A stretch of DNA of 64,000 nt from Candidatus Harrysmithiimonas galli. Its GTDB lineage: Bacteria; Bacillota; Bacilli; CAJFEE01. The notes beneath the pieces are model-generated. The model was not told the origin of the DNA, made no database searches, and saw nothing but the letters and a program-made list of their open reading frames with translations. Below are positions 36,190 through 45,420 of the stretch, in pieces. The stretch spans positions 1 through 64,000 of the forward strand of contig CAJFEE010000015.1 in assembly GCA_904373265.1 (NCBI GenBank). The letters are read 5' to 3'. The stretch's first letter is position 1; every line of letters begins with the position of its first letter. A program made the position numbers and the translations under genes.

Positions 36190-36650
36190 TCTTAAAACTT
36201 TACCTATAATATTAGAGGTCTCTATCAGTCGAGGGATATTTGTTGTAGTTGTATGGTGTCATGAAAGATAATATGTGGCATATCCAAATTTTCAAGCAGT
36301 TTCTTTAAGATATGAAGATGTCCACGATAAATGGAAATAGGCATAATTAGCTTATTGTTATCGTAGATTTTGTGTTTTTTATCGTCTGTTCCTTCTGATT
36401 TTTTGTTTGATAAGTTGTTTTAGGAAGAATAGATGAGCAATTTCGATAGTGGATAGCTTTTTAATGTTGAATTTTGGCAGTGCTATTTCGTCAATAATTT
36501 TTGTCATTGTTGGTATCTTGAAAGAAGTGGCTGTTTGGTAAGCTCAACAGTGTTGTTATTTTGTTTTATGATGCCTATGATATGTTGCAAGTGATTTTCA
36601 GATAAAAACTTTGGCATTTTCTGATGGTCAATACTGCTTATATCATGAGC
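36190..36650 (-). pseudogene. Tyrosine integrase remnant (possible)
   Basis: Read on the minus strand, about 36560-36640 gives MPKFLSENHLQHIIGIIKQ, like the start of an integrase catalytic domain, and about 36210-36350 gives ISIYRGHLHILKKLLENLDM followed by PHIIFHDTIQL, close to the IRFHDLRHT box but broken. Stops and frame changes separate them. This fits a decayed tyrosine recombinase of an ICE or phage. The similarity is by eye and modest. No other feature is seen in 35910-36895. Confidence 0.35.
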
Positions 36651-36895
36651 GGTGCCGGCTTATTCTGATGTGAAGCACTACGTCAAAAATGAAAAGGCTA
36701 TGTTTATCCCTTCTTTTTTTGGTGATTGATATAGAACATTTATATATCTAATATCCTTTAAAATTGAAAGATTCCTTAGTAATTTTTTTGTAAAATATTT
36801 CGATAGATGGAAGGTAAATATAGTACTTGTGTAGAAATTATTACTAGATCTATTTTACTGAATAGATGAATCTATTTTAATAGGAGGGAATAGTT

Positions 36896-37543
36896 ATGAA
36901 AAAAGTTTTCATTTTGGTGGTGCCATTTGTTTTTGTTTTAGGTTTTTTGTTTAATAATACAGCAGATGCTTCTTTTGGTCTTTCACAGGATAGTCGTATG
37001 ATTGAGAATCAAAAAGAAATGTACAAACAGGAATTGGCCAATTTATCTTTTGAGGAAGTAATTTCTAATTTTGAAAGGATTCATAATGAATATAATATAG
37101 GGGAAGTATTTTCTTTAAAAGATCAAGTTTTTGTTGAAATGTATGCTAAGAAAGCCAATTCACCTGGTGTAAGTTTGTTTGCTGTAAAATCTATTTCCGG
37201 CTCAAGAACAGTGAATGGTGTGACGGTAAAAGTAAATGGAGAAATTAAAGACGATATTCAAAATTTATTAGCCCAAAGTTTTGGGGCTTCTAATTTAAAA
37301 ACTAGTACAACAGCAGGTGCCAGTAAAGTATCTTCCGTAGAAACCGCAGTTTATCATGATGCTTATGGATTGGTAGGAAGTGAGGGTATTGGTAAAGTGT
37401 ATTCTGGATCAATTTCTACTTCTGGACTAAATACGACACTAACTGCTACGAAAAATTATACAGGAATTGTTGCTTATGCTGTGACATGGTGTACAGTTAC
37501 TGTTAATCACTCAGGAGGAACTTTTACCATTAATCCGAATTAA
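36896..37543 (+). CDS. Secreted protein of unknown family
   Basis: 215 residues. A clear signal peptide (MKKVFILVVPFVFVLGFLF, cleavage likely after ADA at about 26) is followed by a charged helical stretch (about 30-80) and a Ser/Thr/Gly-rich region (about 95-215) with VNGVTVKVNGEIKDDIQNLL and a C-terminal VTWCTVTVNHSGGTF that looks beta-rich. A single cysteine remains in the mature part. TAGGAGGGAATAGTT precedes the ATG. It is followed 23 bases on by a 33-residue membrane peptide. I do not recognise the family; a small exported effector, adhesin or bacteriocin-like protein are all possible. Confidence 0.75.
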   Translation: MKKVFILVVPFVFVLGFLFNNTADASFGLSQDSRMIENQKEMYKQELANLSFEEVISNFERIHNEYNIGEVFSLKDQVFVEMYAKKANSPGVSLFAVKSISGSRTVNGVTVKVNGEIKDDIQNLLAQSFGASNLKTSTTAGASKVSSVETAVYHDAYGLVGSEGIGKVYSGSISTSGLNTTLTATKNYTGIVAYAVTWCTVTVNHSGGTFTINPN

Positions 37544-37566
37544 TAAAATAGATAAGGAGTATTTGT

Positions 37567-37668
37567 ATGTTAAATAGTTTTGGTATTCCAGGTATTGTTA
37601 TTACCGTTTTACTTTTGATTGGATTGGTACTTTTATTTAAAAGAATTTTTAAGAAAAGACCGAAATAA
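37567..37668 (+). CDS. 33-residue single-span membrane peptide
   Basis: Starts at an ATG with AAGGAG eight bases before. The sequence begins MLNSFGIPGIVITVLLLIG and ends FKRIFKKRPK: a short outside segment, one membrane helix and a strongly basic inner tail. It lies 23 bases after the secreted protein and before a shared terminator, so the two form an operon. A role as an immunity, anchor or signalling partner of the secreted protein is speculation. Confidence 0.6.
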   Translation: MLNSFGIPGIVITVLLLIGLVLLFKRIFKKRPK

Positions 37669-37696
37669 TGATATGCAGGTTATAAAATATACTATG

Positions 37697-37732
37697 ATAC
37701 TATCTAGACCATTGTCTAGGTAGTATTTTTTT
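37697..37732 (+). terminator. Terminator after the two-gene secreted/membrane unit
   Basis: ATACTATCTAGAC pairs with GTCTAGGTAGTAT, four-base loop, followed by TTTTTTT. Confidence 0.85.
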
Positions 37733-38580
37733 CGTTTTCGTTGGAAGGAAGTTGATTAAAACCAAAGCCGAAGAATTTTGAAATGAAGGGCGGTCAACCA
37801 AATGATCATATGTAAAATCAATGCATCTATAAAATCAAATGGTGTTGTCATAAGCACTAATATAAGGCCTATTGTTTAGGTATAATATATGCAAAAGAGA
37901 AACCATAAAGTTTATATTTATAAATAATATAAAAAATGAAGGTACTGATTTGTAAACTGTTGAAGTTAGATTATTCTATGTATTTTGTGATTTATAAATA
38001 TAAAATTTAATATACGAATTTCTGTACAAAATAGATTTTGTATGCTGTTTTTTTATCAAATTTTGTTGTTAAAATACGAAACGGGGTTAAAGGATGTAAT
38101 AAATTAAGGTAAAAGTCACTGCTTTTTTTGTATGGATTTGTTCTTCTTTTGGCAAAATCTGTTTAGAAAATGATGGAAAATATTTGTTTTTAAAGGCTTG
38201 TTTTTTTATCGGTTTTGCTTAGTATATATTTTTAATTTAAATATTTTAAAAAATATGGATTTTAATATATTTACTGTGATAAAAAGATGGAGGATTGGTT
38301 TGGTTTATTTTCATATAGGATGGAATCGCAATATGCATATCGTATAAAATTTTTGATATAACAGATTTAGGTAGAGAGAAGCTGTAACTTCTTGATCATA
38401 GATGGTGAATGGATATTATCAAAAACACAAATAAATATTCAATATAAATTTTTATTTATAAAATTTATTGTATTCAATATTATATTGGCATCTTAGAAAA
38501 AAAGAGCTTTCCTTTGACGCTAAAATTTGAAAGGTCTAAAATAGGCAATACAGAATTTTGGTTTTTGAGAGGAGTGTATT
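37733..38580. other. AT-rich gene-free stretch
   Basis: About 850 bases, very AT-rich toward the end. No supported frame. It presumably carries the promoter of the MFS gene. No riboswitch or leader peptide is recognised. Confidence 0.5.
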
Positions 38581-40089
38581 ATGATGGGAGAAGCAGAACA
38601 TTTGTTGGATGTTCATCCACAGAAAAAAATACCCAAAAGTGTGTACCTTATTATTGGTATTATGATGATCGGTGCATTTTTGTCAATGCTGAATAATACA
38701 TTATTGAATGTAGCATTACCATCAATTATGAATTATTTTGAGGTATCCACTTCCACAGTACAATGGTTAACTACAGGCTATATGTTGGTAAATGGGATTT
38801 TAATTCCAACCAGTGCCTATTTGCTACAAAAATTTTCAATTCGGCGATTGTTTTTAACTGCAATTTTTATTTTTACGCTGGGAACCATTACAGCCGGATT
38901 TGCACCAACATTTTCTATTTTACTTGTAAGTCGAATGATACAAGCAGGTGGTTCTGCCATTTTAATGCCACTTTTGATGAATTATATGTTGGTAAGCTTT
39001 CCGATTGAGATTCGTGGTCGAGTGATGGGAATGATGGGGCTGGTTATGTTTTTTGCGCCAGCGATTGGACCAACATTATCCGGATGGATTTTAGAACATT
39101 ATGATTGGGAAATGTTGTTTCATTTATTAAGTCCGATTGGTATTCTTATTTTTATTATTGGTTTTATTTTTATTCAGGATAAAAAGGAGAAAACAGTTGT
39201 TCCGTTGGATAAAATTTCCATCCTTCTTTCAAGTTTAGGTTTTGGTGGAGTTCTATATGGATGTAGTTCAGCAGGCAGCCTAGGTTGGGGACATTGGGAA
39301 GTTGTGGTATCTTTAACCGTTGGAATTATATGTTTGTTGATTTTTATTTTTCGTCAATTTCGTTTGGAAACGCCCTTGTTGGAATTTCGCGTATTTAAAT
39401 ATCCAATGTTCTCACTTTCAATGGTGATTAATGCGATTTTTTCAACAGTTTTATTTTCAGGAATGATTTTAATGCCAATTTATGTACAAAACCTGCGTGG
39501 TGTATCACCGATGGATTCTGGATTACTCATGCTACCAGGCGCAATTGTTATGGGATTGATGTCTCCTATTGTTGGGCGTTTGTTTGATAAAATTGGTGCG
39601 CGCATACTGACTATCCCAGGTCTGATCATTACAGTGGTAACGACTTATTTGTTTAGTCAATTGGATTTTGAAGCAAGCTATGGCTATTTAATGATGATTT
39701 ATACCATTCGAATGTTTGGGATGTCTTTAATTATGATGCCAGTTGTAACCAATGGGATTAATCAACTGCCAAAGCGTTTGAATCCGCATGCTACTGCGAT
39801 TAACAGTACATTACAGCAAGTTGCTGGAGCGGTCGGTTCCGCTTTTTTAATTACGGTTATGTCAATGAGTACAAAAAATGAAATTGCTGAATCTATGCAG
39901 CAAAATGCCAATGCTTCACAGGAAACGATTCAACAGCTTACCGCATTGGCAACACTTCATGGGATTAACAGCGCTTTTTTTGCAGCGACAATCCTTGCAG
40001 TGGTAGCAGTTGGTCTAGCTTGTTTTATTAAGCGAACAACGCCAATCACTGCTTCAGTTGAAGAGCAAATTATGAATCGGAAAATATAA
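38581..40089 (+). CDS. MFS exporter, DHA2 (EmrB/QacA) family, 14 membrane segments
   Basis: 502 residues with about 14 membrane helices. Family motifs include LNNTLLNVALPSIMNYF in helix 1, VQWLTTGYMLVNGILIPTSA in helix 2, the motif-A region FSIRRLFLTAIFIF, and the motif-C-like GLVMFFAPAIGPTLSGWILE in helix 5 that marks drug:proton antiporters. Substrate range cannot be told. GAGAGGAG precedes the ATG pair. No regulator gene is adjacent. Confidence 0.93.
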   Translation: MMGEAEHLLDVHPQKKIPKSVYLIIGIMMIGAFLSMLNNTLLNVALPSIMNYFEVSTSTVQWLTTGYMLVNGILIPTSAYLLQKFSIRRLFLTAIFIFTLGTITAGFAPTFSILLVSRMIQAGGSAILMPLLMNYMLVSFPIEIRGRVMGMMGLVMFFAPAIGPTLSGWILEHYDWEMLFHLLSPIGILIFIIGFIFIQDKKEKTVVPLDKISILLSSLGFGGVLYGCSSAGSLGWGHWEVVVSLTVGIICLLIFIFRQFRLETPLLEFRVFKYPMFSLSMVINAIFSTVLFSGMILMPIYVQNLRGVSPMDSGLLMLPGAIVMGLMSPIVGRLFDKIGARILTIPGLIITVVTTYLFSQLDFEASYGYLMMIYTIRMFGMSLIMMPVVTNGINQLPKRLNPHATAINSTLQQVAGAVGSAFLITVMSMSTKNEIAESMQQNANASQETIQQLTALATLHGINSAFFAATILAVVAVGLACFIKRTTPITASVEEQIMNRKI

Positions 40090-40842
40090 AAAATGGCTCA
40101 GATAATTTCCCAAAAAATTTTAATAGGTTCTCCTTGGCAAGAAAGCAAAGTAAATCCAAATCAGCAGTATAGATCCTTGTTGTTTTGTAAACAGTTGATG
40201 TGTGAAAGTTTTTCAAATATGGTTTGGGATTATGATATATGTGTAGTGGACAGCGTACCAAAATTTTACTTGGTACGCTGTTACTTGAGAAAAGCCAGAT
40301 ATTTTGCTGTTGGATGAACAACACATTGAGTGGTTGAAGTGGTACTTGTAGGAGGATGAAGCTGTATTCATTTTAAATCGCATTGCCAATTTTATTTATC
40401 ATATGGAAAATCAAGTGCTACACAGCGCTATGTTGGGAAGTCCTTAGATTTTTTGATTGAGGAAAAGAAGTGATAAAGAGGGAATTTCTCGTCATATTTT
40501 TAATGAAATTCCTGAAAATGTTCGCTTTAGATATAAAGCCAAGATATGAAGATTATAATTTCTTATTAGACTAACCAGCAGTTCTTTTCATAAGATATTT
40601 GGAACTATTTTTCAAGAATGAGTTTGGGAACGTAGCAGTGATTTGAGTTCAGCCTATATTCCGTTCGTTATTTGTTATTCGTTAGATCGTAAAGCGTAAG
40701 GCGAAGCCGTTCGCTATAGTCATTGATGAAAGTTGAGATACTTTGTTACCCACAAAGTACAAAAAAAGGGTCGCTAACACTTCCCAACTCATTCGGTGCA
40801 TAAGCACCCATGAAGGTATTTGAGCAATACCCTCAAAGCTAC
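40090..40842. other. Gene-free stretch with hairpin and decayed frames
   Basis: Holds a hairpin at 40251-40280 (CAGCGTACCAAA with TTGGTACGCTG; weak T-run) that may end the MFS transcript. About 40320-40560 reads in broken frames (VFILNRIANFIYHMENQVLH then EGISRHIFNEIPENVRFRY) like lost coding DNA that I cannot name. Bases 40790-40855 form a long imperfect inverted repeat that may terminate the next minus-strand gene. Confidence 0.4.
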
Positions 40843-41364
40843 TTATGCCTCTAAATACTTATGAGCAAGTGGAACTTCAATTTCAACGGTGTAATTTACT
40901 TTATCAATACGGCTAGATAGCAATTCAACCTGACGCGTTAATTTGTCAGCCTGTTTTTTGAATTCAGCAGGGTCAAATAAAGCAATTTGTTCCATTATTG
41001 CACCCGACTGATGATGAACATGATATTCTCGTTTCTTAGTAGTGGCAAGTGTTTTGAGAAGATGAAGCCGTTCTCGTAGATGTTTCGCTGTTTCAATCGC
41101 ACGAATCATGGAGATTGAGTTACCATCCCATTGAACCATATTGTTTAAATTGGCTTTTTGAATAATTTCTTTTAATTCCAATATGTCATGCCAAACTTCG
41201 GATAATTCTTGCAGCACAGCTTCAACTGTAATGTCATATGGTGTGTAAACTTCTCCTTTTGGTACCTCAATCACATGAATATGAAAAAATTCATTCTGTA
41301 ATTCTCCAACTTTTTTATGAAGACTAGAAAGAAGATTAATGGCTTGTGCTAATGTTATTTTCAT
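40843..41364 (-). CDS. DIP1984-like (coiled-coil) family protein
   Basis: 173 residues, almost entirely helical with long heptad-like stretches (LLSSLHKKVGELQNEFF, LHLLKTLATTKK, PAEFKKQADKLTRQVELLSS). The segment WDGNSISMIRAIETAKHLRE and the closing alternating strand KVNYTVEIEVPL resemble the DIP1984 family (septicolysin-like, function unknown). The order of segments fits, but I would not exclude another small coiled-coil family. AAGGAACG precedes the ATG. Stands alone between decayed regions. Confidence 0.6.
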   Translation of the reverse strand: MKITLAQAINLLSSLHKKVGELQNEFFHIHVIEVPKGEVYTPYDITVEAVLQELSEVWHDILELKEIIQKANLNNMVQWDGNSISMIRAIETAKHLRERLHLLKTLATTKKREYHVHHQSGAIMEQIALFDPAEFKKQADKLTRQVELLSSRIDKVNYTVEIEVPLAHKYLEA

Positions 41365-42080
41365 TCAATCGTTCCTTTCATCAAAGTCATATAAATCATT
41401 TTAACATAAATCCAAGATTTTTTATATCAATTATAATGAATGGATAATTGTAAAATGATGCTCTTTTAGATTTTTCACATTTTTTATTTCAATATCGAGT
41501 GTGACTGTTGAAGAAAACTTAGATTTTTAAATAATCTTATTTAAAGCAGAATCAATAAATTTTGATCCATTTTTGGTCGCATCTCTTTTAGGATATTTAT
41601 ATTGTACTTCCATTGTCTTTTATCTTTTGAAAGCATGTCTAAAATTGCCTGTATTTTTGGGCTTTAGTCATTTTTTCTGATCTTCTTTCTAAAATCTCCA
41701 TTGTGTTATTACAAAAAGAATTCAGTAATATTTGTTCCTTATCATTTTGCAAAAGCAAATGGATAAAATCTGACTTCATTTTATCCATTGTGTTTTTTCG
41801 GTTGCTTTTAGATACCAATTCTACTTTTCCACGAAAAGTCTATTTCTCTTCTTTATTTTGGATTTTTATCTCTCTCTTAAAGGTCGTTTGTTTTCTCTTT
41901 TTTGCAGCAATTGGGGTGCTATCGGGATTGTGATGAATTCCAGTTATCCATTTCCCAAATTCAATATTTTCCATTTTGAAAAATTGATTTATTGAAGTAT
42001 ATATCATCACTTTTCCTGCTTTGGCAAAGTAGTTTGATGACTAAGCATATCAAAAGCAAAGTGCAAGTTTTAAACAGGAG
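41365..42080. other. Gene-free stretch with decayed frames
   Basis: No intact gene. On the minus strand, 41550-41800 carries readable but interrupted protein (MKSDFIHLLLQNDKEQILL, RRSEKMTKAQKYRQF, YPKRDATKNGSKFIDSA) suggesting a lost gene, not identified. The 76-codon plus-strand frame at 41703 lies opposite it and is a shadow. Confidence 0.4.
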
Positions 42081-42083
42081 AGA

Positions 42084-42312
42084 AAAATCAAAGGTACGTC
42101 TGGATAAAATTATGAACTGAAAAACGAATTTTCTTGTATTGGATGAGCCAACAAATCATTTAGATGTTGATATCAAAGTGGAATGAACGCGTGCATATTA
42201 TAGGTTTATAGGGGCACAGCATTAGTTTGCGTTCTCATGAACGAGAATTTTATTGTGTGGCTGCAATAAGATATAAAATGGTAAAGACTGTGGCACAGAG
42301 CTTGTGTAAATA
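42084..42312 (+). pseudogene. ABC-F ATPase C-terminal remnant
   Basis: The frame around 42130 reads NFLVLDEPTNHLDVDIKVE, the Walker B/D-loop of the second ATPase domain of ABC-F ribosome-protection or translation-factor proteins. Further on, SLRSHEREFYC matches the switch-histidine region (VSHEREFY) and NGKDCGTEL the C-terminal end. Stops (TGA at 42118 and at 42185) and a frame change break it. The N-terminal 80 percent is gone. Some ABC-F proteins protect ribosomes from antibiotics; whether this one did is unknown. Confidence 0.65.
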
Positions 42313-42466
42313 AATGAAAGGCACGATTAAACATAGGTTAAGGTTTCCTTTATTTGATTTGTGCTTTTTTATTTTTTCAAAGAAAATCTTTTGCAATGGT
42401 ATTTTGTAAAAGCATATACTAATCCTAAGGCAATTGAGAAATGAATGAAACAAAAGGGGTGTAAAT

Positions 42467-43225
42467 ATGATTTTTAATACAAGAAAAGTGGTATGGCAAG
42501 GGATTTTAGCATTGCTACTGATGGTTTTGGTTGGTGGATTCATGTTTTGGTTTTGGACCAAACAGGTTGCAGAGGTAGAAGAAGCCGTGAAAGCTGAAAT
42601 TGAGGGGGCTTATACATTGATTGAAGATGTTTATGTATATGGAGATATACAATCCGCAAAGGCAGGGATTATTGTGTATCCAGGGGCAAAAGTAGATCCA
42701 ATGGCTTATGGAACAACAGCCAAGCAAATTGCTGAAAAAGGCTATGTGGTATTTGTGCCACAAATGTTTTTAAATATGGCGATCTTAAGTTCTGATCAAG
42801 CCAGTACCATCATCGATACATACCCACAAATTGATGTGTGGGTTGTTGGTGGTCATTCACTTGGCGGAGTTGCGGCGGCACAGTATATAGACATGCATCC
42901 AAAAAAAGCAGACGGATTGTTTTTCTGGGCAGCTTATCCGACTGAACGCACAGATTTCAGCCAAACTGATTTGCCAATGCTTTCGATTTATGGAGAGAAG
43001 GACGGTTTAACTGAAATACAAGATATTGAAAAGAGCAAAAAGTATATGAGCCCCAATTCGATATATTATGAGATTATTGGAGGCAACCACAGTCAGTTTG
43101 GTGCATATGGTTTACAAAATAAGGATCATCAGGCCGATATTCCAAGAGAAAAGCAGCAATCAGAAATTGCTGAGGTGATGGATAATTGGTTGCAAAGAGA
43201 AGTGTTGCAAGAAGCTAGATCATAA
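42467..43225 (+). CDS. Membrane-anchored alpha/beta hydrolase
   Basis: 252 residues. One N-terminal membrane helix (about 9-27, GILALLLMVLVGGFMFWFW) would leave the enzyme outside. The catalytic triad is readable: nucleophile Ser in VGGHSLGGVAAAQY, Asp in IYGEKDGLTEI, His in GGNHSQFGAYG. The GIIVYPGAKVDPMAYGTTAK segment is typical of the dienelactone-hydrolase-like alpha/beta_5 family found in Bacillota. Substrate unknown, probably an ester. The ATG at 42467 has AAAGGGGTG before it. No operon partner. Confidence 0.85.
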   Translation: MIFNTRKVVWQGILALLLMVLVGGFMFWFWTKQVAEVEEAVKAEIEGAYTLIEDVYVYGDIQSAKAGIIVYPGAKVDPMAYGTTAKQIAEKGYVVFVPQMFLNMAILSSDQASTIIDTYPQIDVWVVGGHSLGGVAAAQYIDMHPKKADGLFFWAAYPTERTDFSQTDLPMLSIYGEKDGLTEIQDIEKSKKYMSPNSIYYEIIGGNHSQFGAYGLQNKDHQADIPREKQQSEIAEVMDNWLQREVLQEARS

Positions 43226-43419
43226 TACGTGGTTTCATAAACAGGAATTGTTAAATATCAACTAAGTTTTGACTTAAAAAGAGAATCGGTGCTAGCTTTT
43301 TTGGGCGAGAAATCTCCAGAACAAATTACTATATTCTAAAAATATTTTTTCATTCTGATTCCAATAAAATTTTTACAATAAAAAGGAGCTATATAAAAAA
43401 GAGTAGATTTTTACATAGA

Positions 43420-43983
43420 TTATTCATAGCAAAAATTTACTCTTTTGACTTGTTTTATTGCTGATGAAAATTTTTGTACATTTCCTTCATAAATAATTGG
43501 ATAATCTAGCTGATAGAACATTTTGGGTGTAGTATACTCAGGTGCGGTTTCGATTAAATGAATACCAGATTCTTTTAAAATATAATTGACAAACTGGGAG
43601 CAAAACAAATGGTAAGGATTGGTTTTGCGTTTGCTTGTTTTTATTAGCAAAATTCCACGCAAATTATATCTGAAGGTTTCAATATGTTCAACAAAATACT
43701 GAATTTTTTGTTCAATAGTTTGATATTGTTTTGTGGTCACCGGAATTTCCAGAATTCGGATTCGGCTGTTTGGATACCATTTTAAATATCTTTCTGTAAC
43801 ATTTTCAATAACAAATCCACATTTTAAGAAATTATATTTGCTTTTTCTGCCAAATGAGTAAAATACTTCAAATTTATCATTTAAACAAATGGATGTATGT
43901 GCATACGGAATATTTTCAGATAGCTTAATCATTCTTGAAAAATAGGTTCCTGTATAAGATAAGACAATATAAATTTTTTTAAT
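43420..43983 (-). CDS. Permuted papain-like amidase/peptidase (NlpC/P60-like), apparent ATT start
   Basis: The ATG at 43932 gives 170 residues but truncates the domain. In the same frame upstream the DNA still encodes clear family sequence, KKIYIVLSYTGTYFSRMIKL, back to an ATT codon at 43983. That ATT follows GAGGGAG by four bases, at the position where relatives have ATG. I therefore annotate 187 residues with an ATT start (or an eroded ATG). The active-site histidine lies in PYAHTSICLN and the cysteine in LFCSQFVNYILKE, the permuted NlpC/P60 arrangement. Substrate unknown. If ATT is not used, initiation at 43932 would give a shortened product. Confidence 0.75.
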   Translation of the reverse strand: MKKIYIVLSYTGTYFSRMIKLSENIPYAHTSICLNDKFEVFYSFGRKSKYNFLKCGFVIENVTERYLKWYPNSRIRILEIPVTTKQYQTIEQKIQYFVEHIETFRYNLRGILLIKTSKRKTNPYHLFCSQFVNYILKESGIHLIETAPEYTTPKMFYQLDYPIIYEGNVQKFSSAIKQVKRVNFCYE

Positions 43984-45261
43984 GATGCTCCCTCACTTTC
44001 AGGAAAAGTTTTAAGAAATGAATTCTTTATTATCTATCATACTATATTTTGATTGAATGTACAGATATAATTTTAATTGGTCGTTGTGGGATCAATAGAA
44101 ATCCTATGATACATTGTTTGACTTTCTGTATTGCTTATATTTGTGTATAGAATAGTAAAATCATCTCGTTGATTGGTATAAAATGCTGAGATCATTAGCT
44201 GTGACAGGGGAACAATGATTGTATAGATCTTTAGTCTCAGACCCTTGAAAGGAAAATTAAAATTGAAAAAATAGATTGGGAAAAATTGAGCAATTCGTTT
44301 AGAAGATTAAAGTGATTTTTTAAAGAAGTGTAAAAGTCTAATTTATTGATATTTATATCCGAGTTATTATATCTTTTGTAGTGAAAAATCGCTTTAAAAA
44401 TAATTTTATGATTGAAATTATTACTAAAAGATATTTTTATTGTTTATAAGTGTATATAGGTGCGTTTGCATTTTGTAAGGTGATATATAACTGTGAGGAA
44501 AATTAGATGTTTAGTAGAGATAAAAATATAAGTTGTTGTAATTTTTATTTCTTGTTTTAAAAGATGTTGGACATGAATTTTGATAACCCAGTGACACGCA
44601 TTTTAAAGTTTGGATGATTACAATTTTCTATGTTATTGTTAAATCGATTTAAGGTTGTCATCAATCATTCTAAAAATTTTGGGTTTATTTTTGGAGTGAT
44701 TGTTTATGCTAAAAGTGGGAAGAACAAGAAATCGTATGGTGTATGTTTTGTTCCTAAGATTTCTTGTTTTTGATTTTAGAGACATTTATTTGTTCTATTC
44801 ATATTTTTAATGAAGGAAAAAATCAATTCAAAGTATGAGATAGACAAGGACATTTAAGCTTTAAATACAAATTTGAAAACGAGTTTTGTAGATCAGTAGA
44901 AAAATGTAATGATATACTATCCTGCTTGAAAACGCATAAGTTTGTATGATTTCTATATGATATTTTGCATGATCTCTTCAAAAACTTTTTATTGGGAAAT
45001 TGAACAATGTGGGTAACATAGTTTGACATGTATCGAAGTCTGTTTTATAAACCATACAAAAATCTCGCAGGATGAAATTTTTCTATACATGAATTAGAGT
45101 AGATTTTCATAAAAAGTTTGTATGGATGATATGCTAAATACAGTGTTTCATCATATTGTTTGAGTTCGCTTTATGACTTTTTATAGGATCTATGCTAGTA
45201 AACAAAATATTAATCTGTTTATTTTGAATTTTTAGTTAAAAAGGAACATAAATCATAAAAC

Positions 45262-45277
45262 GATTGTAGCTACAATC
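45262..45277. promoter_or_regulatory. 16-bp perfect palindrome upstream of modA
   Basis: GATTGTAGCTACAATC, perfectly symmetric, 144 bases before modA. It could be an operator or a chance hairpin; no regulator can be assigned. Confidence 0.35.
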
Positions 45278-45385
45278 ATATGGTTTCAAAATATATTTTG
45301 CCAAAAAATAGAAATATGATTGATAAATAGTAATAAATAGTTATAATAAGTTATGTATAGCTATGTTTTTTTGTGTGTGAAGTCG

Positions 45386-45405
45386 TTATACTGAAACGAG
45401 TATAA
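45386..45405. promoter_or_regulatory. Inverted repeat just before modA, candidate molybdate-responsive operator
   Basis: TTATACT (45386-45392) and AGTATAA (45399-45405), perfect 7-bp arms with a 6-base spacer, directly before the ribosome site of modA. The position would block transcription or translation initiation. TATA-containing arms resemble ModE-type boxes only loosely. Confidence 0.5.
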
Positions 45406-45420
45406 AGGAGAGGAAAATCA

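Larger units (their letters stand above)
43984..45420. other. Long AT-rich gene-free stretch
   Basis: About 1.4 kb with no supported gene. A terminator-like hairpin at 44723-44772 (AACAAGAAATC with GATTTCTTGTTTTT) overlaps a 24-codon frame with a fair ribosome site (44706), which I do not call. Near the right end are a 16-bp palindrome (45262-45277) and the modA-proximal inverted repeat. Confidence 0.5.

Noticed and set aside
41703-41933. 76-codon hydrophobic plus-strand frame
   Set aside because: Lies opposite interrupted protein-like sequence on the minus strand, so it is most likely a shadow.
44706-44780. 24-codon frame with a GGAGTGATTG site
   Set aside because: Too short and it coincides with a terminator-like hairpin; the site may be chance.
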